Shown: positions 50,597-58,385 of the stretch, in pieces
Numbering within the stretch: the first letter of the stretch is position 1
Layout of the letters: every line of letters begins with the position of its first letter
Source of the DNA: Nocardia pneumoniae NBRC 100136
Lineage (GTDB): Bacteria > Actinomycetota > Actinomycetes > Mycobacteriales > Mycobacteriaceae
Length of the DNA: 64,000 bases
Direction of reading: 5' to 3'
NCBI RefSeq assembly: GCF_000308755.1
Contig: NZ_BAGF01000070.1
Coordinates: 124,001-188,000 of the forward strand
Notes under the pieces: model-generated
Told to the model about the DNA's origin: nothing
Database searches by the model: none
What the model saw: the letters and a program-made list of their open reading frames with translations, nothing else
Translations under genes and position numbers: made by a program

Positions 50597-52071
50597 CGGC
50601 CGATCCGTTCCAGCCGGATCGGCAGACCGTCGGCCGGCATCGGGCCGGTCCCCGCGACCAGCGGTACCCGGTAGCCGTCCGGCACACTCCAGCGGTATCG
50701 CAACAGCATTTGGTGCACAAGGGCTTTCACCGTCATACCGCCGAAGTAGAGGCCGATACATTTGTGCGCGCCACCGCCGAACGGCGCCCACGCGAAGCGA
50801 TGGGACTTGTCCTCACGGCGGTGGTCGGCGAAACGCTCCGGGTCGAACTCGTCGGCATCGTGCCAGTACTCCTCGGTGCGCATGATGGCGTAGGTGCCGC
50901 ACAGGACGAGCGTCCCTTTCGGGACGTAGTAGCCGAGGATGTCGGTGTCGGTGACCGTCTCGCGGATCTGCTGGGCCACCGGCGAATAGATCCGCAACGC
51001 CTCCTTGAACGCGAGATCGAGCGAGGGCAACCGGTCCAGATCGTCGTAGCCGAGTGCGGGCTTGCCCAGCGCGACGGATTCGGCGCGCAGCCGCTGCTGC
51101 CATTCCGGATGTCGGCCGAGCTCGTAGACCAGCATGGACGCGGCGATGGTGCTGGTGTCGTGGGCGGCCATCATCACGAAGATCATGTGCTCGACCACCT
51201 CGGCGTCGGTGAAGGTCTCGCCGTCCTCGGTGCTGGCCCGGCACAGCACGCTGAACAGGTCGTTGCCGTCGCCGGCCCGTTTGGCGGGCAACGCGCGGCG
51301 GAAGTGTTGTTCGAGCACCCGCCGCCCGCGCAAGCCGCGAGCCCACACCCCACCGGGGACGTTGGTCCGGATCAGCGCCGCGCCACCGCGCACCGCGTCC
51401 TCGAAGGCACGCTCCAGCCGGGCGGCCTCCGCGCCCAGCTCAGCGCCCGCGAAGACCTCGGTGGCCTGCTGGAGCAGCAGTTTCTTGATCGCACGATAGA
51501 CGCGGAAGTCCGCGCCCGGCCGCCAGTCCGCGATGCCGCGGGTGATCCGCGGCGTGGTCAGGTCGAGATAGCCGATCAATCGCGGCCGGGTGAACGCCTG
51601 CTGCATGATGCGCCGATGGAACCGGTGCTCGTCGAAATCACGCAGCAGCAGCCCGCCGCGAAAGAACGGGCCGATCAGGAATTCCCAGCCGCGCTGGGCC
51701 GACAGCGCCTTGTTCCGGTCCAGCATCACCGCCTGGAGTCCCTCCGGGCTGGCGATCCCGACCATGCGGCGCCCGAGCAGGCCGAACCATTGGATCGGAC
51801 CCAATTTCTCCGATCTCGTCCGCGCGAAGTGGATCGGGTCGGCCAACGCCTGCAAGGTGTAGCCGATGCCGGGCAGTCCGAAGTCACCCGGCACCGGTTT
51901 GAGTCCGCTGCCGGGTGGCGGATCGGCCAGCGGCCGAACCGGCGCCGGATAACGTTCGGCGAGCCGCGCGCCCGCCCGCTGCGCATGCCAGGCCCACGTC
52001 GCCCGCGCCTGGCGGACCGTACCGGAGACCTCGTTGATCGATTGCGGCACAAGCAGACTCATGACGGTCAT
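50593..52071 (-). CDS. Cytochrome P450
   Basis: The 492-aa heme monooxygenase has the I-helix MMAAHDTSTIA, the ExxR motif (FKEALRIYSP) and the heme loop FGGGAHKCIGLYFGG with the cysteine ligand. The long N-terminus with proline-rich PLADPPPGSGLKPVPGD resembles bacterial P450s acting on fatty acids or sterols more than the short CYP105 type; the substrate is unknown. Its ferredoxin partner gene is truncated. A TetR gene lies 84 bp upstream on the same strand. Confidence 0.94.
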   Translation of the reverse strand: MTVMSLLVPQSINEVSGTVRQARATWAWHAQRAGARLAERYPAPVRPLADPPPGSGLKPVPGDFGLPGIGYTLQALADPIHFARTRSEKLGPIQWFGLLGRRMVGIASPEGLQAVMLDRNKALSAQRGWEFLIGPFFRGGLLLRDFDEHRFHRRIMQQAFTRPRLIGYLDLTTPRITRGIADWRPGADFRVYRAIKKLLLQQATEVFAGAELGAEAARLERAFEDAVRGGAALIRTNVPGGVWARGLRGRRVLEQHFRRALPAKRAGDGNDLFSVLCRASTEDGETFTDAEVVEHMIFVMMAAHDTSTIAASMLVYELGRHPEWQQRLRAESVALGKPALGYDDLDRLPSLDLAFKEALRIYSPVAQQIRETVTDTDILGYYVPKGTLVLCGTYAIMRTEEYWHDADEFDPERFADHRREDKSHRFAWAPFGGGAHKCIGLYFGGMTVKALVHQMLLRYRWSVPDGYRVPLVAGTGPMPADGLPIRLERIGR

Positions 52072-52155
52072 CCCTTCGCGACACTGCGACGGTTCGACCC
52101 TATAGGAAACAGCCGTATGGGACTGCTCGTCCGATAGGCGCAGGGGCCGCTCGTC

Positions 52156-52806
52156 TCACCGGGCGGCCGGATCCTCCCGCACCAGCTTCGTGATCAGCTG
52201 CGACATCAGCGGTTCCCGCAAACCCGGTAGGCCGCCGAAATCGCCCGCGACGATTCGGTTGGTCGCCAGCGCGACGACCGCGCCGATCACCGCCTCGGCC
52301 ACCACCCGCTGCTCCGGCAGGCTCGCGCCGAGCGCCGCGGCGAATCCATCCACCAAACCGGACTGTGTGGCCAATCGCCGCTGCAGCACCGCCGTCCCCG
52401 CCGCGTACACCTCCACCAGGAAGACCTTGGCCACCTCGGGTTCCTGCGCGAGCGTCGAGAAGTAGGCGTCCAGTGCGCGGTCGATGCGTTCCAGCGCGGG
52501 ACCGCTGGACGTGAGCGCGGCCCCGATCCGGCTCATCACGATCTCCACGGCCATGTCGTAGGCGGCGAGAAAGCATGCCTCCTTGTTCGCGAAATGCTGA
52601 TAGAACGTCATCCGGGAGACACCGGCACGCTCGAGCACGTCCGCGACCGTCACCGCGGCATACCCTTTCCGCGCCGCGGCCTCGATCATGCCCACCAGCA
52701 TGCGAGCCCGCTGCGCGGCCACCACCTCTTCCGGCGCGATCCCATGGTTGCCGCCGTGCAGCTTCCCGCCCGCGCGCGCCTTCAGTACCGATCCTGGCTC
52801 CACCAT
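52156..52806 (-). CDS. TetR family transcriptional regulator
   Basis: The 216-aa regulator has the helix-turn-helix VTVADVLERAGVSRMTFYQHFANKEACF and a C-terminal domain with ALDAYFSTLAQEPEVAKVFLVEVYAAG, very similar in layout to the protein at 35321. It lies upstream of the P450 gene on the same strand, so it may control its own operon. No clear palindromic operator was found in the 84-bp gap. Confidence 0.9.
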   Translation of the reverse strand: MVEPGSVLKARAGGKLHGGNHGIAPEEVVAAQRARMLVGMIEAAARKGYAAVTVADVLERAGVSRMTFYQHFANKEACFLAAYDMAVEIVMSRIGAALTSSGPALERIDRALDAYFSTLAQEPEVAKVFLVEVYAAGTAVLQRRLATQSGLVDGFAAALGASLPEQRVVAEAVIGAVVALATNRIVAGDFGGLPGLREPLMSQLITKLVREDPAAR

Positions 52807-52851
52807 CCGATGCTAAGCACTCGCGCGGCCACGGTGCCCGTAAATGGCCGG

Positions 52852-53331
52852 TCAGCCTTGTGCTTCAGCGGTTTCGGCGAACAGCTCGAGCACCGTGCCC
52901 CATCCGCCGCCACGTTCGACGATCGTGTCGTGGATGGCTTTGCCGTCGACGAGGCGGTCGAGATGGCGGTGTTCGAGTTCGACGCTGGTTTGATTCGGGC
53001 CTTCCGGGGTGAAGCGGACCTCGATCTCGCTCGCATGCGCGGGATCGGGGTCGTATTGCCAGTGGCCGTTGATCTGCCAGGTCACGACCAGCCGGTGCGG
53101 TGGCTCCCAGGTGAGTACGCGGCCCCAGTCGCATTCGGTCCCGTCGACGCCGCGCTCGTACCAGCGTCCGCCCTCGCCGGTTTCGAGGATCGCGTCGGCC
53201 ATCTCGGCCTGGCCGATGTGGTAGGCAGCGGGCCACCAGCTGCCGAACGATTCGGTGAAGAAGGCGAAGGCTTTCTCGATCGGCATCGCCACGCTGGCTT
53301 TGCCTTGCAGGGTGGGAAGGGTCGTGGTCAT
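52852..53331 (-). CDS. SRPBCC (AHSA1-like) domain protein
   Basis: The 159-aa START-like hydrophobic-pocket protein has ASVAMPIEKAFAFFTESFGSWW at the start and EIEVRFTPEGPNQTSVELEHRHLDRL with the AHSA1-type closing helix. Proteins of this type downstream of an ArsR regulator are common in actinobacteria, but their ligand is unknown. The start codon overlaps the ArsR stop as ATGA. Confidence 0.9.
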   Translation of the reverse strand: MTTTLPTLQGKASVAMPIEKAFAFFTESFGSWWPAAYHIGQAEMADAILETGEGGRWYERGVDGTECDWGRVLTWEPPHRLVVTWQINGHWQYDPDPAHASEIEVRFTPEGPNQTSVELEHRHLDRLVDGKAIHDTIVERGGGWGTVLELFAETAEAQG

Positions 53332-53657
53332 GAGGTCTCCTGTTCGGGATCGGCCGCCGCGTCCGCGGCCTTCTGAAAACTGGTCAGCGCGTCGTCCCAG
53401 ATCCGCTGGAAGTACGCCTGGATCGCGGCCAATCCGTCCGGGTTGATCCGGTAGATGCGCCGCGTGCCCTCCGGTGTGGCCACCACCAGTCCCCCGTCCT
53501 TGAGCACCCGCAGATGCTGGGAAACGGCCTGGCGGGTGATCGGCAACGACTCGGCCAGATCGCCGACCGAGGACGGTCGCCGTGCGAGTCGTTCGAAGAT
53601 CGCCTGCCGCATCGGATCCCCGAGGATCGTCAGCTCGACATCTCTGAAAGCAGCCAC
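53328..53657 (-). CDS. ArsR family transcriptional regulator
   Basis: The 109-aa winged-helix protein (LGDPMRQAIFERLARRPSSVGDLAESL, then ITRQAVSQHLRVLKDGGLVV) lacks the metal-binding ELCVCDL cysteines of metal sensors. It is the form usually paired with SRPBCC proteins. It is co-translated with the SRPBCC gene. Imperfect repeats of GAAAGC type lie just upstream but are not convincing. Confidence 0.92.
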   Translation of the reverse strand: MAAFRDVELTILGDPMRQAIFERLARRPSSVGDLAESLPITRQAVSQHLRVLKDGGLVVATPEGTRRIYRINPDGLAAIQAYFQRIWDDALTSFQKAADAAADPEQETS

Positions 53658-53700
53658 GTACGCAAGTCTGCGCTTTCAAAAGCTCCCTGGCAAGGGTTTG

Positions 53701-54465
53701 TCACAGCATCCCCGCCGGGATGGCGGAGATCAGGCCGCCGTCGACCAGCAGGTCCTGTCCGTTGATGTAGGACGCTTCATCGGAGGCGAGGAACGCGACC
53801 GCGGCGGCGATCTCGCCGGGCTCGCCGATGCGGCCTGCCGCGACCCCGCTGCCGATGGCAGCCTGGGCCTCGGCCGAGATCTCGGCCCGGAACGCCGGCG
53901 TATCGACGTAGCCGGGGCTCACCGAGTTGACCCGGATCCTCCTCGGCGCGAGTTCGGCCGCAAGGGTCCGGGTGAGGTTGTGCACCGCTGCCTTGGTCGC
54001 CGAGTAGAGAGCAGCGGAAGGCATCCCCCGATGCAGCCCGAACGACGAGTTGATCACGATCGCGGCTTGATCGGACAGCAGCGGCAGCGTCTTCTGGATG
54101 GTGAAGAACGCCGCTTTGAAGTTGATGTCCACGACACGATAGAACTCCGCCTCGGTGACCTCTTCGATGGGCTGGAACGCGCCGATTCCCGCGTTGGCGA
54201 ACACGACATCCAGCCGCCCATACCGATCCTGAATGGTTGTCGCCAGTGTTTCGAGATCGGCGAGACTCGCTGCGTTACCGGGGATCGCGAGGACCCGCTC
54301 GCCGAGCTCCTCGACTGCGGCATCGAGCCGGGTCTTGTCGCGTCCGGTGATGATGACCAGCGCGCCTTCGGCGAGCAACCGGCGCGCCGCGGCCAAGCCC
54401 ATGCCGCTGGAACCTCCGGTGATCAGTGCGATCTTGCCGTCGAATCGGAAGCTGTTGTGTGCCAT
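53701..54465 (-). CDS. SDR family oxidoreductase
   Basis: The 254-aa classical short-chain dehydrogenase has TGGSSGMG for cofactor binding, NAG (FANAGIG), Ser in VINSSFG, and Tyr-x3-Lys in YSATKAA. The C-terminal SYINGQDLLVDGG is typical. The substrate is unknown. The ATG at 54465 fits the family N-terminus. The XRE-type regulator gene is 80 bp upstream on the same strand and may control it. Confidence 0.92.
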   Translation of the reverse strand: MAHNSFRFDGKIALITGGSSGMGLAAARRLLAEGALVIITGRDKTRLDAAVEELGERVLAIPGNAASLADLETLATTIQDRYGRLDVVFANAGIGAFQPIEEVTEAEFYRVVDINFKAAFFTIQKTLPLLSDQAAIVINSSFGLHRGMPSAALYSATKAAVHNLTRTLAAELAPRRIRVNSVSPGYVDTPAFRAEISAEAQAAIGSGVAAGRIGEPGEIAAAVAFLASDEASYINGQDLLVDGGLISAIPAGML

Positions 54466-54545
54466 GGCCACAGCGTGCCAACCCGCGCGGCGGGCAAACA
54501 GTGCGCAGTTATCGTGGGTTCGGCACCACCACGTTCGGACTCCGG

Positions 54546-55391
54546 TCAAGCCGGGGCGGCGAGACGGATGCGGTGCAGTCGTTCGAGCCGGGCCGCGGTG
54601 TCGGTGCCCGGTCGCGGGTTGTACAACACGAGGTGCCAGCAGGGATGATCGGCGACCGTCAGGGTCGTCGCGTCGAAGAACAGCGCACCGGCCTCGGGAT
54701 GGCGCAGCGCGTTCACCGCCTGGCTCGCGACGCCGACCTCGTGGCGCGCCCACAACTCCGCGAATTCGGGGCTTGCCGCGCTGAGGTCGTCCACAATCCT
54801 CCGGAACTCGGGGTGGTCGGCGCAGTGCGCCGTATCGGCGCGGTAGGCGGCCACGACCGCGGGAGCAGCCGCCGCCCAGACATCGCGCATGGCGCGGTAT
54901 CGGGGATTGGTGAAGAACGTGACCAAGCAGTTGTGTTCGGAGTCGTCGTAGCCGAACACCGTCCGAGCACTATCGTTGAACGCCAGCACATTCCAGTACC
55001 GGTCGCGCAACACCGCTGGTCGCCGCTCCCACCCATCGAGCAGTTGCCGCACTTCGGGAGTCACCTCGGCAGCGGGCGCCGCACCGGCGGGCGGCGGATT
55101 GAGACCCGCCAGCAGATACAGGTGCACCCGCTCCGGCTCACTCAGCAGCAGGGCCCCGGCGATCGCATCGAGGACCTCGGCCGACACCGTGATATCGCGC
55201 CCCTGCTCGAGCCAGGTGTACCAGGACACCCCGACACCGGCCAGCGCGGCGACCTCTTCGCGCCGCAGCCCAGGAGTACGTCGCCGCCCCGCCGCGACGA
55301 GACCGACATCACTCGGCGCCAGCCGCGCCCGACGAGAGCGCAGAAAGTCCCGGAGCTGCTCGCGGCGCCGATGCGCGGGTTCGCTGGTCAT
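54546..55391 (-). CDS. XRE-type HTH regulator with MmyB-like domain
   Basis: The 281-aa regulator has the N-terminal helix-turn-helix (TPGLRREEVAALAGVGVSWYTWLEQGRDI). The MmyB-like ligand-binding domain follows (about 105-275: RDRYWNVLAFNDSARTVFG, then CLVTFFTNPRYRAM). Members of this type often repress a neighbouring SDR gene, as may be the case here. Confidence 0.93.
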   Translation of the reverse strand: MTSEPAHRRREQLRDFLRSRRARLAPSDVGLVAAGRRRTPGLRREEVAALAGVGVSWYTWLEQGRDITVSAEVLDAIAGALLLSEPERVHLYLLAGLNPPPAGAAPAAEVTPEVRQLLDGWERRPAVLRDRYWNVLAFNDSARTVFGYDDSEHNCLVTFFTNPRYRAMRDVWAAAAPAVVAAYRADTAHCADHPEFRRIVDDLSAASPEFAELWARHEVGVASQAVNALRHPEAGALFFDATTLTVADHPCWHLVLYNPRPGTDTAARLERLHRIRLAAPA

Positions 55392-55550
55392 GATTCACGG
55401 TAACAACGGCGGCACGCACAGTTCCACGTCGACGGCCAGCCGGGCCTTTGCCCGGTTCACCGGACCAGCTCGGCAGCCGTTCCCACAACCGGGAACATCC
55501 GATACTCGACGTGTATCGACGTGGTCTGCCTGGGTGAGAGCGAGGCGCCG

Positions 55551-56708
55551 ATGAGTCCCGACGGCACCAAGCGGCTGGGCGATTTGCACGAGCTTCCGGC
55601 CTGCGCACCGGCGGGATTGAAAGCTCTGTTCACCGCGGCCGAGGGGATTATTCAAACCCAAGTCCAGTTGCTGGGGTCGGGCACACCGTCCAAGGCTCCC
55701 GATCTGCGTCAGCTGCTGCGCGCTCGAGGAATCGCCAAACCCGAGGACCAGTCGACAATGATCGACCGATATGGCGACAACAAAGACAAGATGGAGAACG
55801 TCACGTCGGGCATCAACCGCAAGGACGACGGCATCGTCGTGCAGACCGCTGGGATCGGGGAGGTCGTCACGAAGGCTTACGGCGCCATCGACACCGCGGT
55901 GGGGGAGCTCAACGGAAAGATCGATGCCTCCCACAACGCGGTGCGGACCGTGACCGAAAAAACCGGCGAGCCGGAGACGGATGAGCACGGAAACGTCAAG
56001 AAAGAACTGCCGAAAGAAATAATCAACGGCCTGTTCACGGGTGTCTGGAGTACGTTGAACACGACATACACCCAGGTCAGCGGCGTCTCGGACCAGGCAG
56101 CGGCCGCGGCGCTCCAGATCCGCGGCGACGAGCCGAGCTTCACCCCCACATCCGGCAACAACAACAGCGGCATTCAGCCGGTGTCGTACCCCACCTCGGG
56201 GTACAACGGAACCACCCCGTGGACCCGCAACTCGGGTTCGATGGGCACCGCGATCATTCCCACCGCGGACAAGCCTGACGCGATGGCAATGATGGAATAC
56301 CTCATCAACACACACCATTTCACCCCGGCGCAGGCGGCGGGAATCGTCGCCAACGCGAAGTTCGAGTCAGGTTTCCGGGTCGATGCCACGGGTGACGACG
56401 GAACGGCCAAAGGCATCTTCCAGTGGCGTTTCGACCGAGAAGCGGGGCTCAGGACGTTCGCGAGCAAGCCAGGCGAGAGTCTCGGCAACTGGGAGACCCA
56501 TGTCGACTACATGGCTCAGGAATTGCGCACCGACCCCGCCTATCAACGCGCCGAAACCCTTATCGACTCGAACCCGAACGACCCCCGTGCGGTGGCGGAG
56601 GCCTTCGACCGGTATTACGAGAAGAGCTCCGGATCCTCGATCAACGACCGGCGCGAATACGCGGCGGGCCTCCTGAACGAGTGGAACAAATCCCACCTCG
56701 CCGTCTGA
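55551..56708 (+). CDS. Protein with C-terminal phage-tail-lysozyme-like domain
   Basis: The 385-aa protein has a helical N-terminal region (about 1-200, with a short motif-poor amphipathic part and no signal peptide). A low-complexity Gly/Asn/Ser/Pro linker follows (about 205-240). The C-terminal domain (about 250-385) resembles phage tail lysozymes: HFTPAQAAGIVANAKFESGFRVDA with a likely catalytic Glu, then GIFQWRFDREAG. The N-terminal layout could fit type VII secretion substrates, but I see no WXG pair. No other phage gene is nearby. Confidence 0.75.
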   Translation: MSPDGTKRLGDLHELPACAPAGLKALFTAAEGIIQTQVQLLGSGTPSKAPDLRQLLRARGIAKPEDQSTMIDRYGDNKDKMENVTSGINRKDDGIVVQTAGIGEVVTKAYGAIDTAVGELNGKIDASHNAVRTVTEKTGEPETDEHGNVKKELPKEIINGLFTGVWSTLNTTYTQVSGVSDQAAAAALQIRGDEPSFTPTSGNNNSGIQPVSYPTSGYNGTTPWTRNSGSMGTAIIPTADKPDAMAMMEYLINTHHFTPAQAAGIVANAKFESGFRVDATGDDGTAKGIFQWRFDREAGLRTFASKPGESLGNWETHVDYMAQELRTDPAYQRAETLIDSNPNDPRAVAEAFDRYYEKSSGSSINDRREYAAGLLNEWNKSHLAV

Positions 56709-56796
56709 AGCCGGGGACGTGAGCACCCATGTCAGCTATTGCTGACCGGCGCGCTCACGTGAGCCGTGCCCGCGCAATACCGAACAGCGTCCAGCC

Positions 56797-56997
56797 TCAG
56801 GACTCGTCGAGTGCGAGTGCCCCGGACGGGCACGCCTCCACGGCCTCCCGCACAGCGGCGTGACTGCGCTGCGGTTCTGGGTCGACCAACCGCACCCTGC
56901 CGTCGTCCTCCTGATCGAAGACCTCGGACGCGATGAGAGCGCACATGCCCGAGCCGATACAGCGCTCCCGATCCGCAACGATTCGCATTCTCGTCAT
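56797..56997 (-). CDS. 3Fe-4S ferredoxin, partner of the P450
   Basis: The 66-aa ferredoxin (63 aa from ATG 56988) has cluster cysteines in CIGSGMC and EACPSG, with an acidic middle, as in FdxE-type P450 partners. It delivers electrons to the P450 encoded 27 bp upstream on the same strand and is in the same SARP-type-controlled unit. Confidence 0.95.
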   Translation of the reverse strand: MTRMRIVADRERCIGSGMCALIASEVFDQEDDGRVRLVDPEPQRSHAAVREAVEACPSGALALDES

Positions 56998-57024
56998 CTC
57001 CTTCGTGTCGCTCGGCCGACGGTT

Positions 57025-58251
57025 CTATCGGGCCGATTCCGTCCAGGTGACCGGCAGTTCATGGACGCCGTAGATGTTCATGTCGGTCCTGAGTCGCACT
57101 TCGCCGGCGGGGATGGCGAGTTCGAGGGTGGGGAAGCGACGCAGCAGTCCGGCGAAACCGGCGCGCATCTCGATGCGGGCCAGTTGCTGACCGAGGCATT
57201 GGTGGACGCCGTGGCCGAAGGACAGGTGACCGCGGGCCTTGCGGTGGAAGTCCAGGGTGTCGGGGTTGTCGAAGCGCCGCGGGTCGCGGTTGGCGGCCAG
57301 CAACGAGACGACGACGGTCGATCCCTTGGGGATCGTCTCACCGCCGAGTTCGATGTCGTCGGTGGCGTAGCGATAGAAGATGTCGGCAACGGACAGGTAG
57401 CGCATGAGTTCCTCGACGGCGTCGGGCAGCAGATCCGGGTCGGCGCGCAGTTCCGCCAGCTGCTCGGGGTGCTCCAAGAGCGCGAAGGTGCCCAGTGCCA
57501 GCATGTTGGCGGTGGTCTCGTGGCCCGCGAGCAGCAGCAGGAAGGCGATGCCGGTCAGCTCCTCGATGGTGAGGTCGTCATGGCGGGCCAAGTCGGACAG
57601 CAGGTCGTCGCCGGGTTCGGCGCGTTTGCGCGTGACCAGTTCGGCGAGGTACGTGGTCATCGCGCCGTACGCGGCCATCTTCTCCTCGAGCGACTGGTCC
57701 TTGACCAGGAACTTGGCGGAGTTGACCTGGAAGTTCTCCCGGTCCGCGTAGGGCACACCGAGCAGTTCGCAGATCACCAGCGAGGGCACCGGCAGCGCGA
57801 ACTCCTTGACCAGGTCGACCGGCGGCGCGAGGCGCGCCATCTCGTCCAGTCGCCGCTCGACGATGTCGCCGATGTGCTCTTCGAGCATTTTCATGCGTCT
57901 GACGGTGAAGGCGCCGATGAGCTTGCGCCGCAACCGGGTGTGGTCCGGCGGGTCCATGGCGATGAACAAGCCCGGTATCTGCGGGGACGGCTCGGTAGCG
58001 GCGGGTATGCCGGGGGTCTCGTACGGCACGTGGACGATGCCGATGTCCTGGCGGGAGCTGAATCGGGTGTCGGCCAGGAGCTGGCGGACCGCGTCGTAGC
58101 CGGTGACGAGCCAGCCCTCGTGACCGTCGGGGAAGAGGAGGGGACTGACCGGGCGAACCTCGCGCAGCCGGGTGATCTCGCGGGGCGGGTCGAAGGGCCC
58201 CGCATCGCGAGTCATCGGGAGGCCGCGCGGGATGGAAGACGTTTCACTCAT
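57025..58251 (-). CDS. Cytochrome P450 (CYP105/107-like)
   Basis: The 408-aa soluble P450 has the I-helix LLLAGHETTANM, the K-helix ExxR (EELMRYLS region), and the heme loop FGHGVHQCLGQQLAR. Its size and the linked ferredoxin fit xenobiotic- or antibiotic-modifying actinobacterial P450s. The ATG at 58251 has no Shine-Dalgarno sequence; GATCGT ends 6 nt before it, so the mRNA is probably leaderless. Three 11-bp-spaced heptamers at 58273-58301 mark it as a target of the divergent SARP gene. Confidence 0.95.
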   Translation of the reverse strand: MSETSSIPRGLPMTRDAGPFDPPREITRLREVRPVSPLLFPDGHEGWLVTGYDAVRQLLADTRFSSRQDIGIVHVPYETPGIPAATEPSPQIPGLFIAMDPPDHTRLRRKLIGAFTVRRMKMLEEHIGDIVERRLDEMARLAPPVDLVKEFALPVPSLVICELLGVPYADRENFQVNSAKFLVKDQSLEEKMAAYGAMTTYLAELVTRKRAEPGDDLLSDLARHDDLTIEELTGIAFLLLLAGHETTANMLALGTFALLEHPEQLAELRADPDLLPDAVEELMRYLSVADIFYRYATDDIELGGETIPKGSTVVVSLLAANRDPRRFDNPDTLDFHRKARGHLSFGHGVHQCLGQQLARIEMRAGFAGLLRRFPTLELAIPAGEVRLRTDMNIYGVHELPVTWTESAR

Positions 58252-58272
58252 GCGACCACGATCACCAGCGAA

Positions 58273-58301
58273 CCTGACATACGACTGTCACGGCTCTGAC
58301 A
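58273..58301 (-). promoter_or_regulatory. SARP-type direct repeats upstream of the P450 gene
   Basis: Read on the minus strand, TGTCAGA, TGACAGT and TGTCAGG begin every 11 bp (forward positions 58295-58301, 58284-58290, 58273-58279). The last ends 21 bp before the P450 start and 9 bp before a -10-like GATCGT. This is the spacing of SARP binding sites. Confidence 0.88.
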
Positions 58302-58385
58302 CCGGCCTGATCGACCAGCCCAGGGGCCGGTACCGCGGCAACTTTCCGCGCCGCGTCAGCAGATCGCCGTGGCAAGATCTGCCAG

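Noticed and set aside
55551..56708. Prophage remnant
   Set aside because: One tail-lysozyme-like domain only. No integrase, capsid, terminase or attachment repeats are visible.
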